Origin: Rhizobacter terrae
GTDB lineage: Bacteria > Pseudomonadota > Gammaproteobacteria > Burkholderiales > Burkholderiaceae_C
Direction: 5' to 3'
NCBI RefSeq assembly: GCF_003852895.1
Contig: NZ_QUSW01000003.1
Coordinates: 496,001 to 560,000, forward strand
Length of the DNA stretch: 64,000 nucleotides
Position numbers and translations under genes: made by a program. The notes under the pieces are model-generated. The model was not told where the DNA came from. It was given only the letters and a program-made list of their open reading frames with translations, and searched no databases. Below are positions 45,328 through 54,126 of this stretch, one piece after another. Within the stretch, counting starts at the first letter, position 1; every line of letters begins with the position of its first letter.

Positions 45328-46825
45328 GGGCTTCGCCGACGGCGGCTGCGCTGGCGGCTGCGGGCTCGTCAGCATTGGCCGCCGCCAGGCCGTGGAAGAA
45401 CTCGGTGTCCAGCCCGGGCTGCTGCGGGCGCACCCAGCGCACGACCGCATCCACGCCGACGACCTCGCCGGCCTCGATGCGGTTGAACAGGTCCACCGAC
45501 GCGTTCATGGATTCGGCGATCTGGCGGCAGATTGACAGCCCGAGCCCGATGCCCGAGCTGCCCTTGGGCACGTTGAAGGGCTCGAACAGGCGCTCCAGCA
45601 CGTCCTCCGAGACACCGCCGCCATGGTCCCAGACCACCATCTCGGCCTCGTGCTTGAGCTCGCGCACGACGATGCCCAGCGCGCCGCCCTTCTTCGAGTG
45701 GTGGATGGCGTTGGACACCAGGTTCTTCACCAGTTCACCCAGCAGCCACGGGTCGGTCTGCAGGGTCAGGCTCGTGGCCTGGAGCGAAAAGTCCAGCCGC
45801 TTGCGGGCGATCAGCGGAGCGAAGTCCACGGCCACGTCGCGTGCGATGTGGTCCAGCCGCACATCGCGCCAATCGCCGCGCCGCAGCAGCTGGTCGGTCT
45901 TGGCCATCGACAGCAGCTGGTTCGTCAGGCCCGTCGCACGGTCGATGATGTTGAGCATCTTGGGCATGCTCTCGGCCGCCGGCGTCTGCCCGAACAGCGT
46001 GCCCTGCACCAGCGTGCGCAGCACCGCGATGGGCGTGCGCAGCTGATGCGATGCGTCCGTGAGGAACTTGCGCTGCTGGTCCAGCGAGGCCTGCTGCGCG
46101 GCCAGCAGGTCGTTGAGTGCCTTCACCAGCGGCACCAGCTCGCTGGGCCGGTGGGTGTCGACAGTGGTCAGGTCCTGCGGTCGGCGCCGCTTGATCTCTT
46201 CCTGCAGAGAGCGCAGCGGCGACAAGCCGATCTCGATCACCACCCACACCAGCGCCAGCACGATGCACAGGCGCAAGGCCTGGCTGCGCACGATGCGCCA
46301 GAAGATGTTGTATTCGGCACTGACCCGCGCCTGCGCAGGCTCGGCCACCTGCACCAGCACCGGCTCGGCCTGGGTGCGCAGCAGCAGGTAGTCGCGCACG
46401 GCCGCCACCCGCAGCACGTCGCCGTCGACGGTGTCGTCGTAGACCTCGGCCTGCACCAGGCCCGCGCCGCGGCTGCCTTCGCGTGGCGCCTTCAGGTGCG
46501 CATCGCCGCCGAGGTAGTCGCCTCGTTCGTTGCTCACGCGAAAGCGCAGGTCCGGCGTCTCGACCTGGCCCAGTTCCTCCTGGAACACCGACGACGGAAT
46601 CTTCGACGTGTCCGCGTCCTGCGCACGCAGTGCGCGCAGGTAGCCGGCGGCGATGCGCGCCAGCGCCCGGTCGCGCATGTCGATCATCTGCCGGACCGAG
46701 GCCCGGTACTCGAACGCGCCGTCGGTCAGCGAGAGCAGCAGCAGCACCAGGGCGATCGCGACCATCATGAACCGGCGGATGGGCGTCTTGCGGCGGATGG
46801 GCAGGATCCAGCGGCCCAGCTGCAC
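45314..46825 (-). CDS. TctE-like sensor histidine kinase
   Basis: A 503-residue inner-membrane kinase. TM1 lies near residues 18-37, a periplasmic 2CSK-N-type sensor spans about 40-175, TM2 is at about 185-203, followed by a HisKA domain with His260 in DASHQLRTP and an ATPase domain (NLVSNAIHHS, GIGLGLSICRQI). GTG 46825 is chosen because it comes one base after the regulator stop and 8 bases after AAGGA; TTG 46846 is possible. It forms a pair with the next regulator. The TctDE family usually controls porin and transporter genes for organic anions. Confidence 0.85.
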   Translation of the reverse strand: MQLGRWILPIRRKTPIRRFMMVAIALVLLLLSLTDGAFEYRASVRQMIDMRDRALARIAAGYLRALRAQDADTSKIPSSVFQEELGQVETPDLRFRVSNERGDYLGGDAHLKAPREGSRGAGLVQAEVYDDTVDGDVLRVAAVRDYLLLRTQAEPVLVQVAEPAQARVSAEYNIFWRIVRSQALRLCIVLALVWVVIEIGLSPLRSLQEEIKRRRPQDLTTVDTHRPSELVPLVKALNDLLAAQQASLDQQRKFLTDASHQLRTPIAVLRTLVQGTLFGQTPAAESMPKMLNIIDRATGLTNQLLSMAKTDQLLRRGDWRDVRLDHIARDVAVDFAPLIARKRLDFSLQATSLTLQTDPWLLGELVKNLVSNAIHHSKKGGALGIVVRELKHEAEMVVWDHGGGVSEDVLERLFEPFNVPKGSSGIGLGLSICRQIAESMNASVDLFNRIEAGEVVGVDAVVRWVRPQQPGLDTEFFHGLAAANADEPAAASAAAVGEAHGRS

Positions 46826-46826
46826 G

Positions 46827-47507
46827 TCAGTCGTCCTTCCCGGCAATGGCTTCGTCGATGAGCAGATAGCCCACGCCCCGCAGCGTCATGATCTCGGCGC
46901 TGGAGCCGACGATGCGCTTGCGCAGCCGGTGCACCAGGACCTCGATCGCATCGGCCGAGGCTTCGCCGTCGGAGCCGAACACCTGCTCGCGCAAGGCCTC
47001 CTTGGTGATGGCCTGGCCACGGTTGCGCAGCAGCGCCTTGAGCAGCGCGTTCTCGCGCGGCGAGAGGTCCAGCGGGCGCAGGTCGTTGTAGAAGATGCCC
47101 GTGACGCGGTCCAGCCTCAGGTTGCCGCAGGACAGGTCCTCCTCGCCGCGGCTGCGCCGCAGCAGCGCGTTCAGCCGGGCCTGCAGCTCGGCCAGGTCGA
47201 AGGGCTTGGCAAGGTAGTCGTCGGCGCCGATGTTCAGGCCCATCACCTTGTCCTCGATCGCGCCGCGCGCGGTCACGACGAGCACCGGTGTGGTGGTGGC
47301 GCCGTCGCGCAGGCGCTGGAGCATCTGCAGCCCGTCGAGGGTGGGCAGGCCCAGGTCCAGGATGATGGCGTCGAAGGCCTGGCGCCTCGCCATGACCAGC
47401 GCCTCCATCCCATCGGCGCAGCACACCAGCTGATGGCCCAGCGGCGCGAGCACCCGGCTGAGCGCACCGGAGAGGTCCAGGTCGTCTTCGACGAGAAGTA
47501 TCTTCAC
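46827..47507 (-). CDS. TctD-like OmpR-family response regulator
   Basis: A 226-residue regulator. Phospho-acceptor Asp51 in ILDLGLP, Lys101 in AKPFDL and acidic pair EDD at 7-9 are intact. The C-terminal winged helix (RPLDLSPRENALLKALLRNRGQ..., VHRLRKRI) binds DNA. GTG 47507 starts the standard KILLVEDD. It probably regulates the porin gene 372 bases away on the other strand. Confidence 0.87.
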   Translation of the reverse strand: MKILLVEDDLDLSGALSRVLAPLGHQLVCCADGMEALVMARRQAFDAIILDLGLPTLDGLQMLQRLRDGATTTPVLVVTARGAIEDKVMGLNIGADDYLAKPFDLAELQARLNALLRRSRGEEDLSCGNLRLDRVTGIFYNDLRPLDLSPRENALLKALLRNRGQAITKEALREQVFGSDGEASADAIEVLVHRLRKRIVGSSAEIMTLRGVGYLLIDEAIAGKDD

Positions 47508-47764
47508 CGCAGGATATTCGGCCCGGACGCGGCACCCTGCCACAGGGAAACCCTGCACCACGCGGGAAAGCTTCGCGAAATCCTGGGCGCGCCTTGGCCG
47601 GCGCTGGCGCGATGTGGCGCAAGAGACCGGCTCCCGCCGCGCGCAGCAAGGCTGCAGCGCACAAGCACGCAGATCTGCCGAAAGCTGGCTGAAAGGCGCA
47701 TCGATACAGCGCTCGCGCATCGGAAAAGTGTGTCGTTCACGCCGCAATTCCATTGATCACTTCA

Positions 47765-47793
47765 TTGATTCATTTATGTATCAATGATACAAA
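47765..47793 (+). promoter_or_regulatory. Candidate sigma-70 promoter of the porin gene
   Basis: TTGATT (47765-47770), 17 bases, then TACAAA (47788-47793). Each element matches its consensus at 4 of 6 positions. The operator 47777-47791 lies between and over the -10 element. Confidence 0.45.
47777..47791. promoter_or_regulatory. Operator TGTATC-AAT-GATACA at the porin promoter
   Basis: A perfect inverted repeat with 6-base arms and a 3-base centre, identical in arms and spacing to the one upstream of the rpiR gene (50620-50634). It is thus a likely RpiR-family binding site. Confidence 0.7.
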
Positions 47794-47878
47794 TTGGACA
47801 GGGGCGCCATCGCCGTCCCATCCGCACCGGCCCCGACCTCAGGCCGGTGCCAACGACACACTGACCTGGAGATTGCTC

Positions 47879-49054
47879 GTGAAACTCAAGCCGCTACCTT
47901 TGCTCCTTGCCTCGCTGTCCGGCGCCCTGCCCGCCGCCGCAGTCCATGCCGAGGGAACCATCACGCTCTTCGGGATGGCCTACGGCCAGTTCGAAAACGT
48001 CAGCGCCACTGGCGCCACCAATCCCGCGCAGGACAAGCCGTCGCGCTTCCGGCTGAGCAACGTCAGCTCGGACCTCGGCGTGAAAGGCACGCTGCCGCTC
48101 ATGGACGGCGTGAGCGGCGTGTTCCAGTACTCCACCGGCGTGAACGTGGACAACGCCTCGAACAACACGGCCGGCGGCATGTGGGCCAACGCCAAGGACA
48201 CCTTCGTGGGCCTGTCGATCGCCAACGTGGGCACGGTGAAGTTCGGCCGTCTCACCGGCGCGGCGCGCTGGAACAGCGGCACGCCGGACTTTTCGCCCGC
48301 CGGCGCGGGGCCGCAGGACAACCAGGCCGCGCTGTCGAGCATCAGTGGCCAGACCGGCGCGGGGCCGCTGTTCAATGTGCGCATCGACAACGCCCTGGGC
48401 TTCGAGTCCGCCTCATGGAGCGGCCTGTCCGTTCGCGCCTATTTCGGCGCGAACGAGAACAAGAGCGCCGCCACGGTCGCCAGCGGCTCGCTGCTGGACG
48501 ACAAGAGCTACAGCCTGGGGGCGCAGTACGTCATCGGGCCCGTGGACCTGCGTGGCTCCTACGAGATCCGCAATGACAAGGGCACGCTGAACAACACCAC
48601 GACCAACCGCACCAAGGACAAGGACTACCGCTTCGGCGTTCGCTACACCCTTCCCGACAAGGCGACCATCGTGGCTTTCGGCTACGACCGCATGTCCTTC
48701 CTCGACCAGGACGCCACGGCCGCGCAGAAGACCTACATCAAGAAGACCGGCTGGGTGATCGGTGCGCGCCACGAGTTCGGCCAGCATGTCGTCTATGGCG
48801 GCTACGGCAAGGCCGGCGATGTGAGCTGCAGCATCGCCAGCGGTGCCGTCTGCGATGGCGGCAACACCGGCGGCAAGCAGTTTGTCGTGGCCTACAACTT
48901 CACCTTCAACAAGCAGATGCTGGCCGAGGCCTACGTTTCGCGCGTGACCAACGGCACGCGCGGCAAGTACGACTTCGACAGCGGTGGAGTCGGTGGCATC
49001 GGTGCAGGGTCCCGGCCCACGGCCATGGGCTTCGGTCTGCGGTATACGTTCTGA
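47879..49054 (+). CDS. Gram-negative general porin
   Basis: A 391-residue outer-membrane beta barrel. Signal peptide ends AAAVHAEG, then TITLFGMAYGQFENVSA, and RFRLSNVSSDLGVKG, an SRxGxxG-like hallmark of betaproteobacterial porins; it ends with FGLRYTF, the terminal Phe needed for BamA. It should form a trimer letting anions into the periplasm. GTG 47879 follows GGAG with 7 bases between; TTG 47873 is an alternative. Regulated, by inference, by the RpiR protein and perhaps TctDE. Confidence 0.9.
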   Translation: MKLKPLPLLLASLSGALPAAAVHAEGTITLFGMAYGQFENVSATGATNPAQDKPSRFRLSNVSSDLGVKGTLPLMDGVSGVFQYSTGVNVDNASNNTAGGMWANAKDTFVGLSIANVGTVKFGRLTGAARWNSGTPDFSPAGAGPQDNQAALSSISGQTGAGPLFNVRIDNALGFESASWSGLSVRAYFGANENKSAATVASGSLLDDKSYSLGAQYVIGPVDLRGSYEIRNDKGTLNNTTTNRTKDKDYRFGVRYTLPDKATIVAFGYDRMSFLDQDATAAQKTYIKKTGWVIGARHEFGQHVVYGGYGKAGDVSCSIASGAVCDGGNTGGKQFVVAYNFTFNKQMLAEAYVSRVTNGTRGKYDFDSGGVGGIGAGSRPTAMGFGLRYTF

Positions 49055-49151
49055 ACGTGAGGACAAGGGGCGGGGGGCCGCCCCGCCCCTTTGCTGGCCA
49101 GACAGCGCAGACCGCCGCGCGGGCAGCGCCCGATGGCGCGGCTCGGAAGTC

Positions 49152-49640
49152 TCAGGCAGCGATGCGCAAGGTGTCGATGGCGTCCTGCTCGTCCCTGCGG
49201 ACGACCCTCTCCAGCGCGATCAGGCGCTCCAGCGTCAGGGTGCCCGCAGGGCGCAAGTGCAACTGCGCCGTGAGATGCAGCAGGGACAGGGCCTCGCCCC
49301 CGCCGCTCGGACGCAGGCCCCGGACGCTCCAGTCCCCGCGGATCACGCGGTCGACCCGCAGTGCCGACAGCAGCCGTTCGCCGGCCGAATCGGGGCGCGT
49401 GACGATGAACGACGGCGGCGCGCAGTCGCAGGCCCACAGGCGCTTGAGGACGCGCAGCTTCTCGGTGGTCGGCGCTTCAAAGCCGAGCAGCACGGCCGAG
49501 GTGAGTTCATGCCGGGGCCAGAATGCTCCACCGGCCATGGGCGCTTCTGCCAGGCGGATGACGCGCTGCGTGCCGTGTGCCAGCAAGTCCGCGATGCCTT
49601 GCGAACGGGCAGCGTCGCCTTCGACCAGGAGGATGTCCAT
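49152..49640 (-). CDS. Degenerate receiver-like (pseudo-receiver) protein
   Basis: A 162-residue protein starting MDILLVEGDAA, as in response regulators. The strands SAVLLGFE, PSFIVTRP and VIRGD follow at the right intervals, but the phospho-acceptor Asp and the Lys after strand 5 are absent. The last 50 residues form a short helical tail with ALSLLHLTAQ and TLERLIALERVV. ATG 49649 is another start. It may be a non-phosphorylated partner, but this is only a structural guess. Confidence 0.6.
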   Translation of the reverse strand: MDILLVEGDAARSQGIADLLAHGTQRVIRLAEAPMAGGAFWPRHELTSAVLLGFEAPTTEKLRVLKRLWACDCAPPSFIVTRPDSAGERLLSALRVDRVIRGDWSVRGLRPSGGGEALSLLHLTAQLHLRPAGTLTLERLIALERVVRRDEQDAIDTLRIAA

Positions 49641-49727
49641 GCGGCGCATCTTGCCCCTGCGGGCTTGCGGCAATACAGCGGACAAGCGCCGCCGGATGCC
49701 GAAAGCGAACTGAAAGCCGTGAACGGG

Positions 49728-50612
49728 TCAACGGCGCGGTGCGCCCTTGGCCGTTGTCTTTCTGGGCGCTGTTCCTTTTTTTGCCGCCGCCGGCTTCGGC
49801 CGCACCGTGGTGACCGATTCGGCGATGCGCGCGCTGCGGCGCGCAGCCACGCCGATGGCCAGGATGTCGATGACGAGCAACTGCGCCAGTTGTGCCGTGG
49901 CGGGTGTCAGCGCATCGCCGCTGTCGGGGATGTCGATGCACAGTGCGATGTCGCCGGCCGCCTCCAGGGGCGAGTTGCTGGTGGTCAGCGCAATGCAGGT
50001 CGCGCCGCGGACCTTGGCCGCCGACAGCACCTGTTGCAGCTCGGGGCTGCGGCCGGTCTGGGAGATCAGGACCGCGACATCGCCTGCGCGCAGCTGCGCG
50101 GCAGCCAGGGACTGCAGGTGGGAATCGGTGCACGCCGCCACCTGGAGTTCCAGCCGCATGAATCGGCGCATCGCGTCCTGCGCGACGCTCACCGCATGGC
50201 CGAATCCGAAGAAGTCGACCTTGGCCGTGCGGTCCAGTGCGTCGATGGCCGCCTCCAGCGACTGCATGTCCAGCGTGTCGCGCACCTGAAGCAGCGCGTG
50301 GGCGCTGAAGTCGAACAGCTTGTGGGCCAGCGTCGCCACGTCGGGGCTTTGCGCGATGCTCAGCAAGGTGGTCGGCGGCTCGGCGCGCGCCTCGCCGAGC
50401 GAGCGCGCCAGGCGCATGCGGAAGTCCTGGAAGCCGTCGCATCCGAGCGAGCGGGCAAAGCGCACGAGGGTGGGCTGGCTCACGTCGATCTGCTGCGCGA
50501 GCGAGCGGGTGTCCTGCTCGAGCGCCGCCATCGGGTTGGCGAGGATCCAGCTGCCCACCAGGCGCTCGGACTTGGACAGGTGAGGAAGCTGCGCCTGGAT
50601 TCGGGTGAGCAT
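49728..50612 (-). CDS. RpiR-family SIS-domain transcriptional regulator
   Basis: A 294-residue regulator. Residues 1-75 are the RpiR helix-turn-helix (SLAQQIDVSQPTLVRFARSLGCDGFQDFRMRLA), and about 110-250 the SIS domain (VDFFGFGHAVSVAQDAMRRF, VLISQTGRSPELQQVL) that binds phosphosugars. The C-terminal 35 residues are a basic Lys/Ala tail. It is divergent from the ABC operon; the operator 8 bases from its start indicates autoregulation. Effector probably a sugar phosphate or related phosphorylated compound. Confidence 0.88.
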   Translation of the reverse strand: MLTRIQAQLPHLSKSERLVGSWILANPMAALEQDTRSLAQQIDVSQPTLVRFARSLGCDGFQDFRMRLARSLGEARAEPPTTLLSIAQSPDVATLAHKLFDFSAHALLQVRDTLDMQSLEAAIDALDRTAKVDFFGFGHAVSVAQDAMRRFMRLELQVAACTDSHLQSLAAAQLRAGDVAVLISQTGRSPELQQVLSAAKVRGATCIALTTSNSPLEAAGDIALCIDIPDSGDALTPATAQLAQLLVIDILAIGVAARRSARIAESVTTVRPKPAAAKKGTAPRKTTAKGAPRR

Positions 50613-50619
50613 GCGCCAA

Positions 50620-50634
50620 TGTATCGCTGATACA
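50620..50634. promoter_or_regulatory. Operator TGTATC-GCT-GATACA between rpiR and the ABC operon
   Basis: Perfect inverted repeat identical in arms and spacing to the one at 47777-47791. It is 8 bases upstream of the rpiR start and 246 bases before the ABC operon start. Confidence 0.72.
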
Positions 50635-50663
50635 TGGTCCAGATCAATGGCGTATCGGCGCAG

Positions 50664-50697
50664 TGCGCACGCCGGCCAATCGCGAAAAGCGTGCGCA
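50664..50697. repeat. Inverted repeat in leader of the ABC operon
   Basis: TGCGCACGC (50664-50672) and GCGTGCGCA (50689-50697) are perfect 9-base arms with 16 bases between. It may form an mRNA hairpin or a further regulator site. Confidence 0.45.
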
Positions 50698-50879
50698 TTG
50701 AACAGGCGGCGCGGTGGATTTCAGATGGCTTTCCACTTCCAACCAGGGTTTCCCCCTGGCGGCTGAGGGGGTGCGGGACGACGATTCCCCTCGTGAACTC
50801 GCACCTCACACCTTGCCCGCTGTTCCACGTGCCTGGCCGTCTCGAAGCGGCCGGGCCTTCCATCCCTCGAGGAGACGTC

Positions 50880-51899
50880 ATGAATTACAAAGGCTTGCTC
50901 GCCACCGCCGCGATGCTGGCGACCATCACCGCTTTTGCCCAGGACGGGCAGGTCAACATCATCTGCTCGGCCCAGGGGGAGTGGTGCTCCACGGCCCAGG
51001 CGGCGTTCGCCAAGTCCACCGGCATCAAGGTCAACATGGTGCAAAAGAGCACCGGCGAGGCGCTCGCGCAGATCCTGGCCGAGCGCAGCAACCCGAAGAC
51101 CGACGTGTGGTTCGGCGGCACGGGCGACCCGCACATGCTGGCCGCGGAACAGGAGCTCACGCTGGAGTACCAGTCGCCGCTGCTGGGCCAGTTGCATCCC
51201 TGGGCCCAGAAGCAGGCGCAGCAGGCGAAGTTCCGCACCATCGCGCTGTACCTCGGGCCGCTGGGCTTTGCCTACAACAGCGAGCTGCTGGCCAAGAAGA
51301 AGCTGCCGGTCCCCAAGACCTGGGCCGACCTGCTGCGCCCCGAATACAAGGGCGAGATCCAGATGTCCAACCCGACCTCGTCGGGCACGGCCTACACCAC
51401 CATCGCCACGCTGGTGCAGCTGATGGGAACGGACAAGGCCTGGGAGTACATGGGCAAGCTGCACAAGAACATCGCCACCTACCAGCGCTCGGGCCTGGGC
51501 CCGCTGAAGGCGGTCGCGCGCGGCGAGGCCACGATCTCCATCAGCTTCCTCGGCGATGTGCCGCTGGAAAAGCTCCAGGGCTTCCCGGTGGAAATGGTCG
51601 CGCCGTCGGACGGCACCGGCGCGGAACTGGCGTCGATGTCGATCGTCAAGGGCGCCAAGAACCTGGACAACGCCAAGAAGTTCTATGAGTGGGCGTTGAC
51701 GCCGCAGGCCCAGCAACTGGGATTCACGGCCAAGGTCTTCACCCTGCCGTCGAACCCGGCCACGCCGCTCGATTCGCACATGCCTGACCTGAAGAAGGTC
51801 AAGCTCATCGACTACGACTACGCCAAGTACGGCAGCGCGACCGAACGCCGGCGCCTGATCGTCAATTGGGAACGCAACGTCTTCAGCCAGCCGCAGTGA
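50880..51899 (+). CDS. ABC transporter substrate-binding protein (AfuA/2-aminoethylphosphonate type)
   Basis: A 339-residue periplasmic binding protein. Signal peptide ends TITAFAQ; the mature part starts VNIICSAQGEWCSTAQAAFAK and has WFGGTGDPHMLAA and PTSSGTAYTTIATLVQ, typical of the Fe(III)/AfuA/phosphonate cluster. The motif GGTGDPH suggests phosphate-ester rather than iron binding. ATG 50880 has GAGGAGA just upstream. First gene of the operon with permease and ATPase. Confidence 0.87.
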   Translation: MNYKGLLATAAMLATITAFAQDGQVNIICSAQGEWCSTAQAAFAKSTGIKVNMVQKSTGEALAQILAERSNPKTDVWFGGTGDPHMLAAEQELTLEYQSPLLGQLHPWAQKQAQQAKFRTIALYLGPLGFAYNSELLAKKKLPVPKTWADLLRPEYKGEIQMSNPTSSGTAYTTIATLVQLMGTDKAWEYMGKLHKNIATYQRSGLGPLKAVARGEATISISFLGDVPLEKLQGFPVEMVAPSDGTGAELASMSIVKGAKNLDNAKKFYEWALTPQAQQLGFTAKVFTLPSNPATPLDSHMPDLKKVKLIDYDYAKYGSATERRRLIVNWERNVFSQPQ

Positions 51900-51904
51900 T
51901 TTCC

Positions 51905-54103
51905 ATGAGCATCGGATTCCTGGAGCGAACGCAGCGCGCCATCTATGGCTGGGTCCTGCTGGGCCTGGCTGCCTACGTGATCCTGCCCTGGTATTTCCTG
52001 GACACCAAGAGCCTGTGGGCGGCGACGCCCGGGCTCTTCTCAGGGGAGGAGACGGCCAACGGCCTGACCCATGCCGCGCTGCACGGCCGTGCCTGGCTGT
52101 GGGCCGGGTTCGCGGGCCTGCTCATGGCCGGCTCGGCCGCCCTCATGCCCGCCGGTCGCCGCCAGGGCGCCTTTCTCATCGCGGGCGCCGTCACCGGACT
52201 GATCGGCGTGCTGGCCAGCGGCTTCTTCATCGGTGTGGGCGGCTGGGCCTTCGGCTGGCCGCAGGTGCTGTGGGGCGCGCTCAAGCACGGCCAGCACGGC
52301 ATCGGCTGGGGCGGCTTCGTGGTGCTGGTGTCGCTGCTGATGCTGCTGGGTGGAGGCATCGCCCGCATGGGCTACTTCAGGGGCGACCTGTTCGTCGCCT
52401 CGGCCGTCGTCGCTTGCGCGGCACTGCTCGTGCTGTTCGTGGCCTTCCCGGTGTGCAAGATGCTGCTGTCGGCGTTCTACGACGAGCAGGGCAGCCTGTC
52501 GGTGGGCGCGCTGTCCGAGCGCATCGCCACGTCGCGTGTCTGGGGCCTGGGCTGCCTGTCGGCCGGCACCACGTGCGGCGTCGCATGGAACACCGTGTTT
52601 CTCGCCCTGCTGACCGCGGCCGGCACCACGGTGCTGGGAACCATGATCGCGCTGCTGGCCGAGCGTGGCTCCGACCGCCTGCGCAAGCCGCTCAACCTGA
52701 TGGCGCTGCTGCCCATCATCACGCCGCCCTTCGTGGTGGGCCTGGGCCTGATCCTCCTCTTCGGCCGTGCGGGCATCGTCAACCAGTTGGTGGCCAATCT
52801 GTTGGGCATCACGCCCACCCGCTGGTTCTACGGCTGGTTCGGCGTGTGGCTGGCCCAGCTCTTCGCCTTCACGCCCATCGCGTTCCTCATCATGCGTGGC
52901 GTGGTGCAGGGCGTGAGCCCGACGCTGGAGGAGGCGGCGCAGACGCTGCGCGCCGGCCGCATGCAGACCTTCTGGTCCGTCACCCTGCCCCTGCTGAAGC
53001 CGGGCCTGGCCAACGCATTCCTGGTCGGCTTCATCGAGAGCATCGCGGACTTCGGCAACCCCATCGTGGTCGGCGGCCAGTATTCGGTGCTGTCCACCGA
53101 GATCTACTTCGCCATCGTGGGTGCCCAGCTCGACCAGGGGCTGGCGGCCTCGCTCGCACTGATCCTCACCTTCTTTGCGCTGGCGGTGTTCTTCATCCAG
53201 CGCAACGTGCTGGGCAAGAAGAGCTTCACCACCGTGACCGGCAAGGGCGATGCGGGCCTGACCATGCCGCTGCCCAGGCCGGTCAGCCTGGCCTGCCACT
53301 GGGTCGCCACGCCGTGGCTCGCATTCACCATGCTCGTGTACGTCTTCGCCTTCGCCGGTGGCTTCGTGCAGACCTGGGGGCGCGACTACACCCCCACGCT
53401 GGACCATTTCCGAACGGCCTTCGACATCCAGTGGGGCGAACATGGCCTGATGCTCGCGGGCACGGCCTGGAGTTCGCTCATCACCACGGTCAAGCTCGCC
53501 GCCATGGCGTCGCCCCTGTGCGCGGCCATCGGGTTGCTCATCTCGTGGCTGCTCGCACGCAACGAGTTCCGGGGGCAGGGTGCCTTTGAATTCGGCGCCC
53601 TGCTGGCCTTCGCCATTCCCGGCACCGTGCTCGGCGTGAGCTACATCCTGGCTTTCAACGTTCCGCCCTTCGAGCTCACCGGCACGGCGATGATCATCGT
53701 GGTGTGCTTCATCTTCCGCAACCTGCCGGTGGGCGTGCGCGCCGGCACGGCATCGTTCAAGCAACTGGACCGTTCGCTGGACGAAGCCTCGATGATGCTG
53801 CGCGCCAGCACCAGCACGACGCTGCGCCGCGTGGTGCTGCCGCTGCTCAAGCCGGCACTCGTCACCGCCCTCGTCTACAGCTTCGTGCGCTCGATGACCA
53901 CCGTGTCGGCGGTGGTCTTCCTCGTGACCGCGGAGAACGAACTGGCCACCACCTACATCATCGGCCGCGTCACCAACGGCGCCTACGGGGTCGCGCTGGC
54001 GTATTGCACGGTGCTGATCGTGCTCATGGCCGCCACCACCGCGCTGATCCAGTTCCTGGTCGGCGAGCGCAAGCTGGGGCGCCGGCAGGCCGCCGCGCAC
54101 TGA
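51905..54103 (+). CDS. Fused ABC transporter permease (two BPD domains)
   Basis: A 732-residue membrane protein with two permease halves, each with an EAA loop: LEEAAQTLRAGRMQTFWSVTLP and LDEASMMLRASTSTTLRRVVLP. There is an extra N-terminal segment of about 170 residues with several helices, as in AfuB-type permeases and unlike shorter FbpB. It forms both halves of the channel in one chain. Starts 5 bases after the binding-protein stop. Confidence 0.88.
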   Translation: MSIGFLERTQRAIYGWVLLGLAAYVILPWYFLDTKSLWAATPGLFSGEETANGLTHAALHGRAWLWAGFAGLLMAGSAALMPAGRRQGAFLIAGAVTGLIGVLASGFFIGVGGWAFGWPQVLWGALKHGQHGIGWGGFVVLVSLLMLLGGGIARMGYFRGDLFVASAVVACAALLVLFVAFPVCKMLLSAFYDEQGSLSVGALSERIATSRVWGLGCLSAGTTCGVAWNTVFLALLTAAGTTVLGTMIALLAERGSDRLRKPLNLMALLPIITPPFVVGLGLILLFGRAGIVNQLVANLLGITPTRWFYGWFGVWLAQLFAFTPIAFLIMRGVVQGVSPTLEEAAQTLRAGRMQTFWSVTLPLLKPGLANAFLVGFIESIADFGNPIVVGGQYSVLSTEIYFAIVGAQLDQGLAASLALILTFFALAVFFIQRNVLGKKSFTTVTGKGDAGLTMPLPRPVSLACHWVATPWLAFTMLVYVFAFAGGFVQTWGRDYTPTLDHFRTAFDIQWGEHGLMLAGTAWSSLITTVKLAAMASPLCAAIGLLISWLLARNEFRGQGAFEFGALLAFAIPGTVLGVSYILAFNVPPFELTGTAMIIVVCFIFRNLPVGVRAGTASFKQLDRSLDEASMMLRASTSTTLRRVVLPLLKPALVTALVYSFVRSMTTVSAVVFLVTAENELATTYIIGRVTNGAYGVALAYCTVLIVLMAATTALIQFLVGERKLGRRQAAAH

Positions 54104-54126
54104 CCCATTTCCAGAGAACGCATCTC

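Larger units (their letters stand above)
47508..47878. other. Divergent promoter region between response regulator and porin
   Basis: This 371-base region holds no gene. It contains an AT-rich patch at about 47745-47795 with a possible sigma-70 promoter for the porin and the operator TGTATC-N3-GATACA. A GATACA half site is at 47703-47708. Confidence 0.75.
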
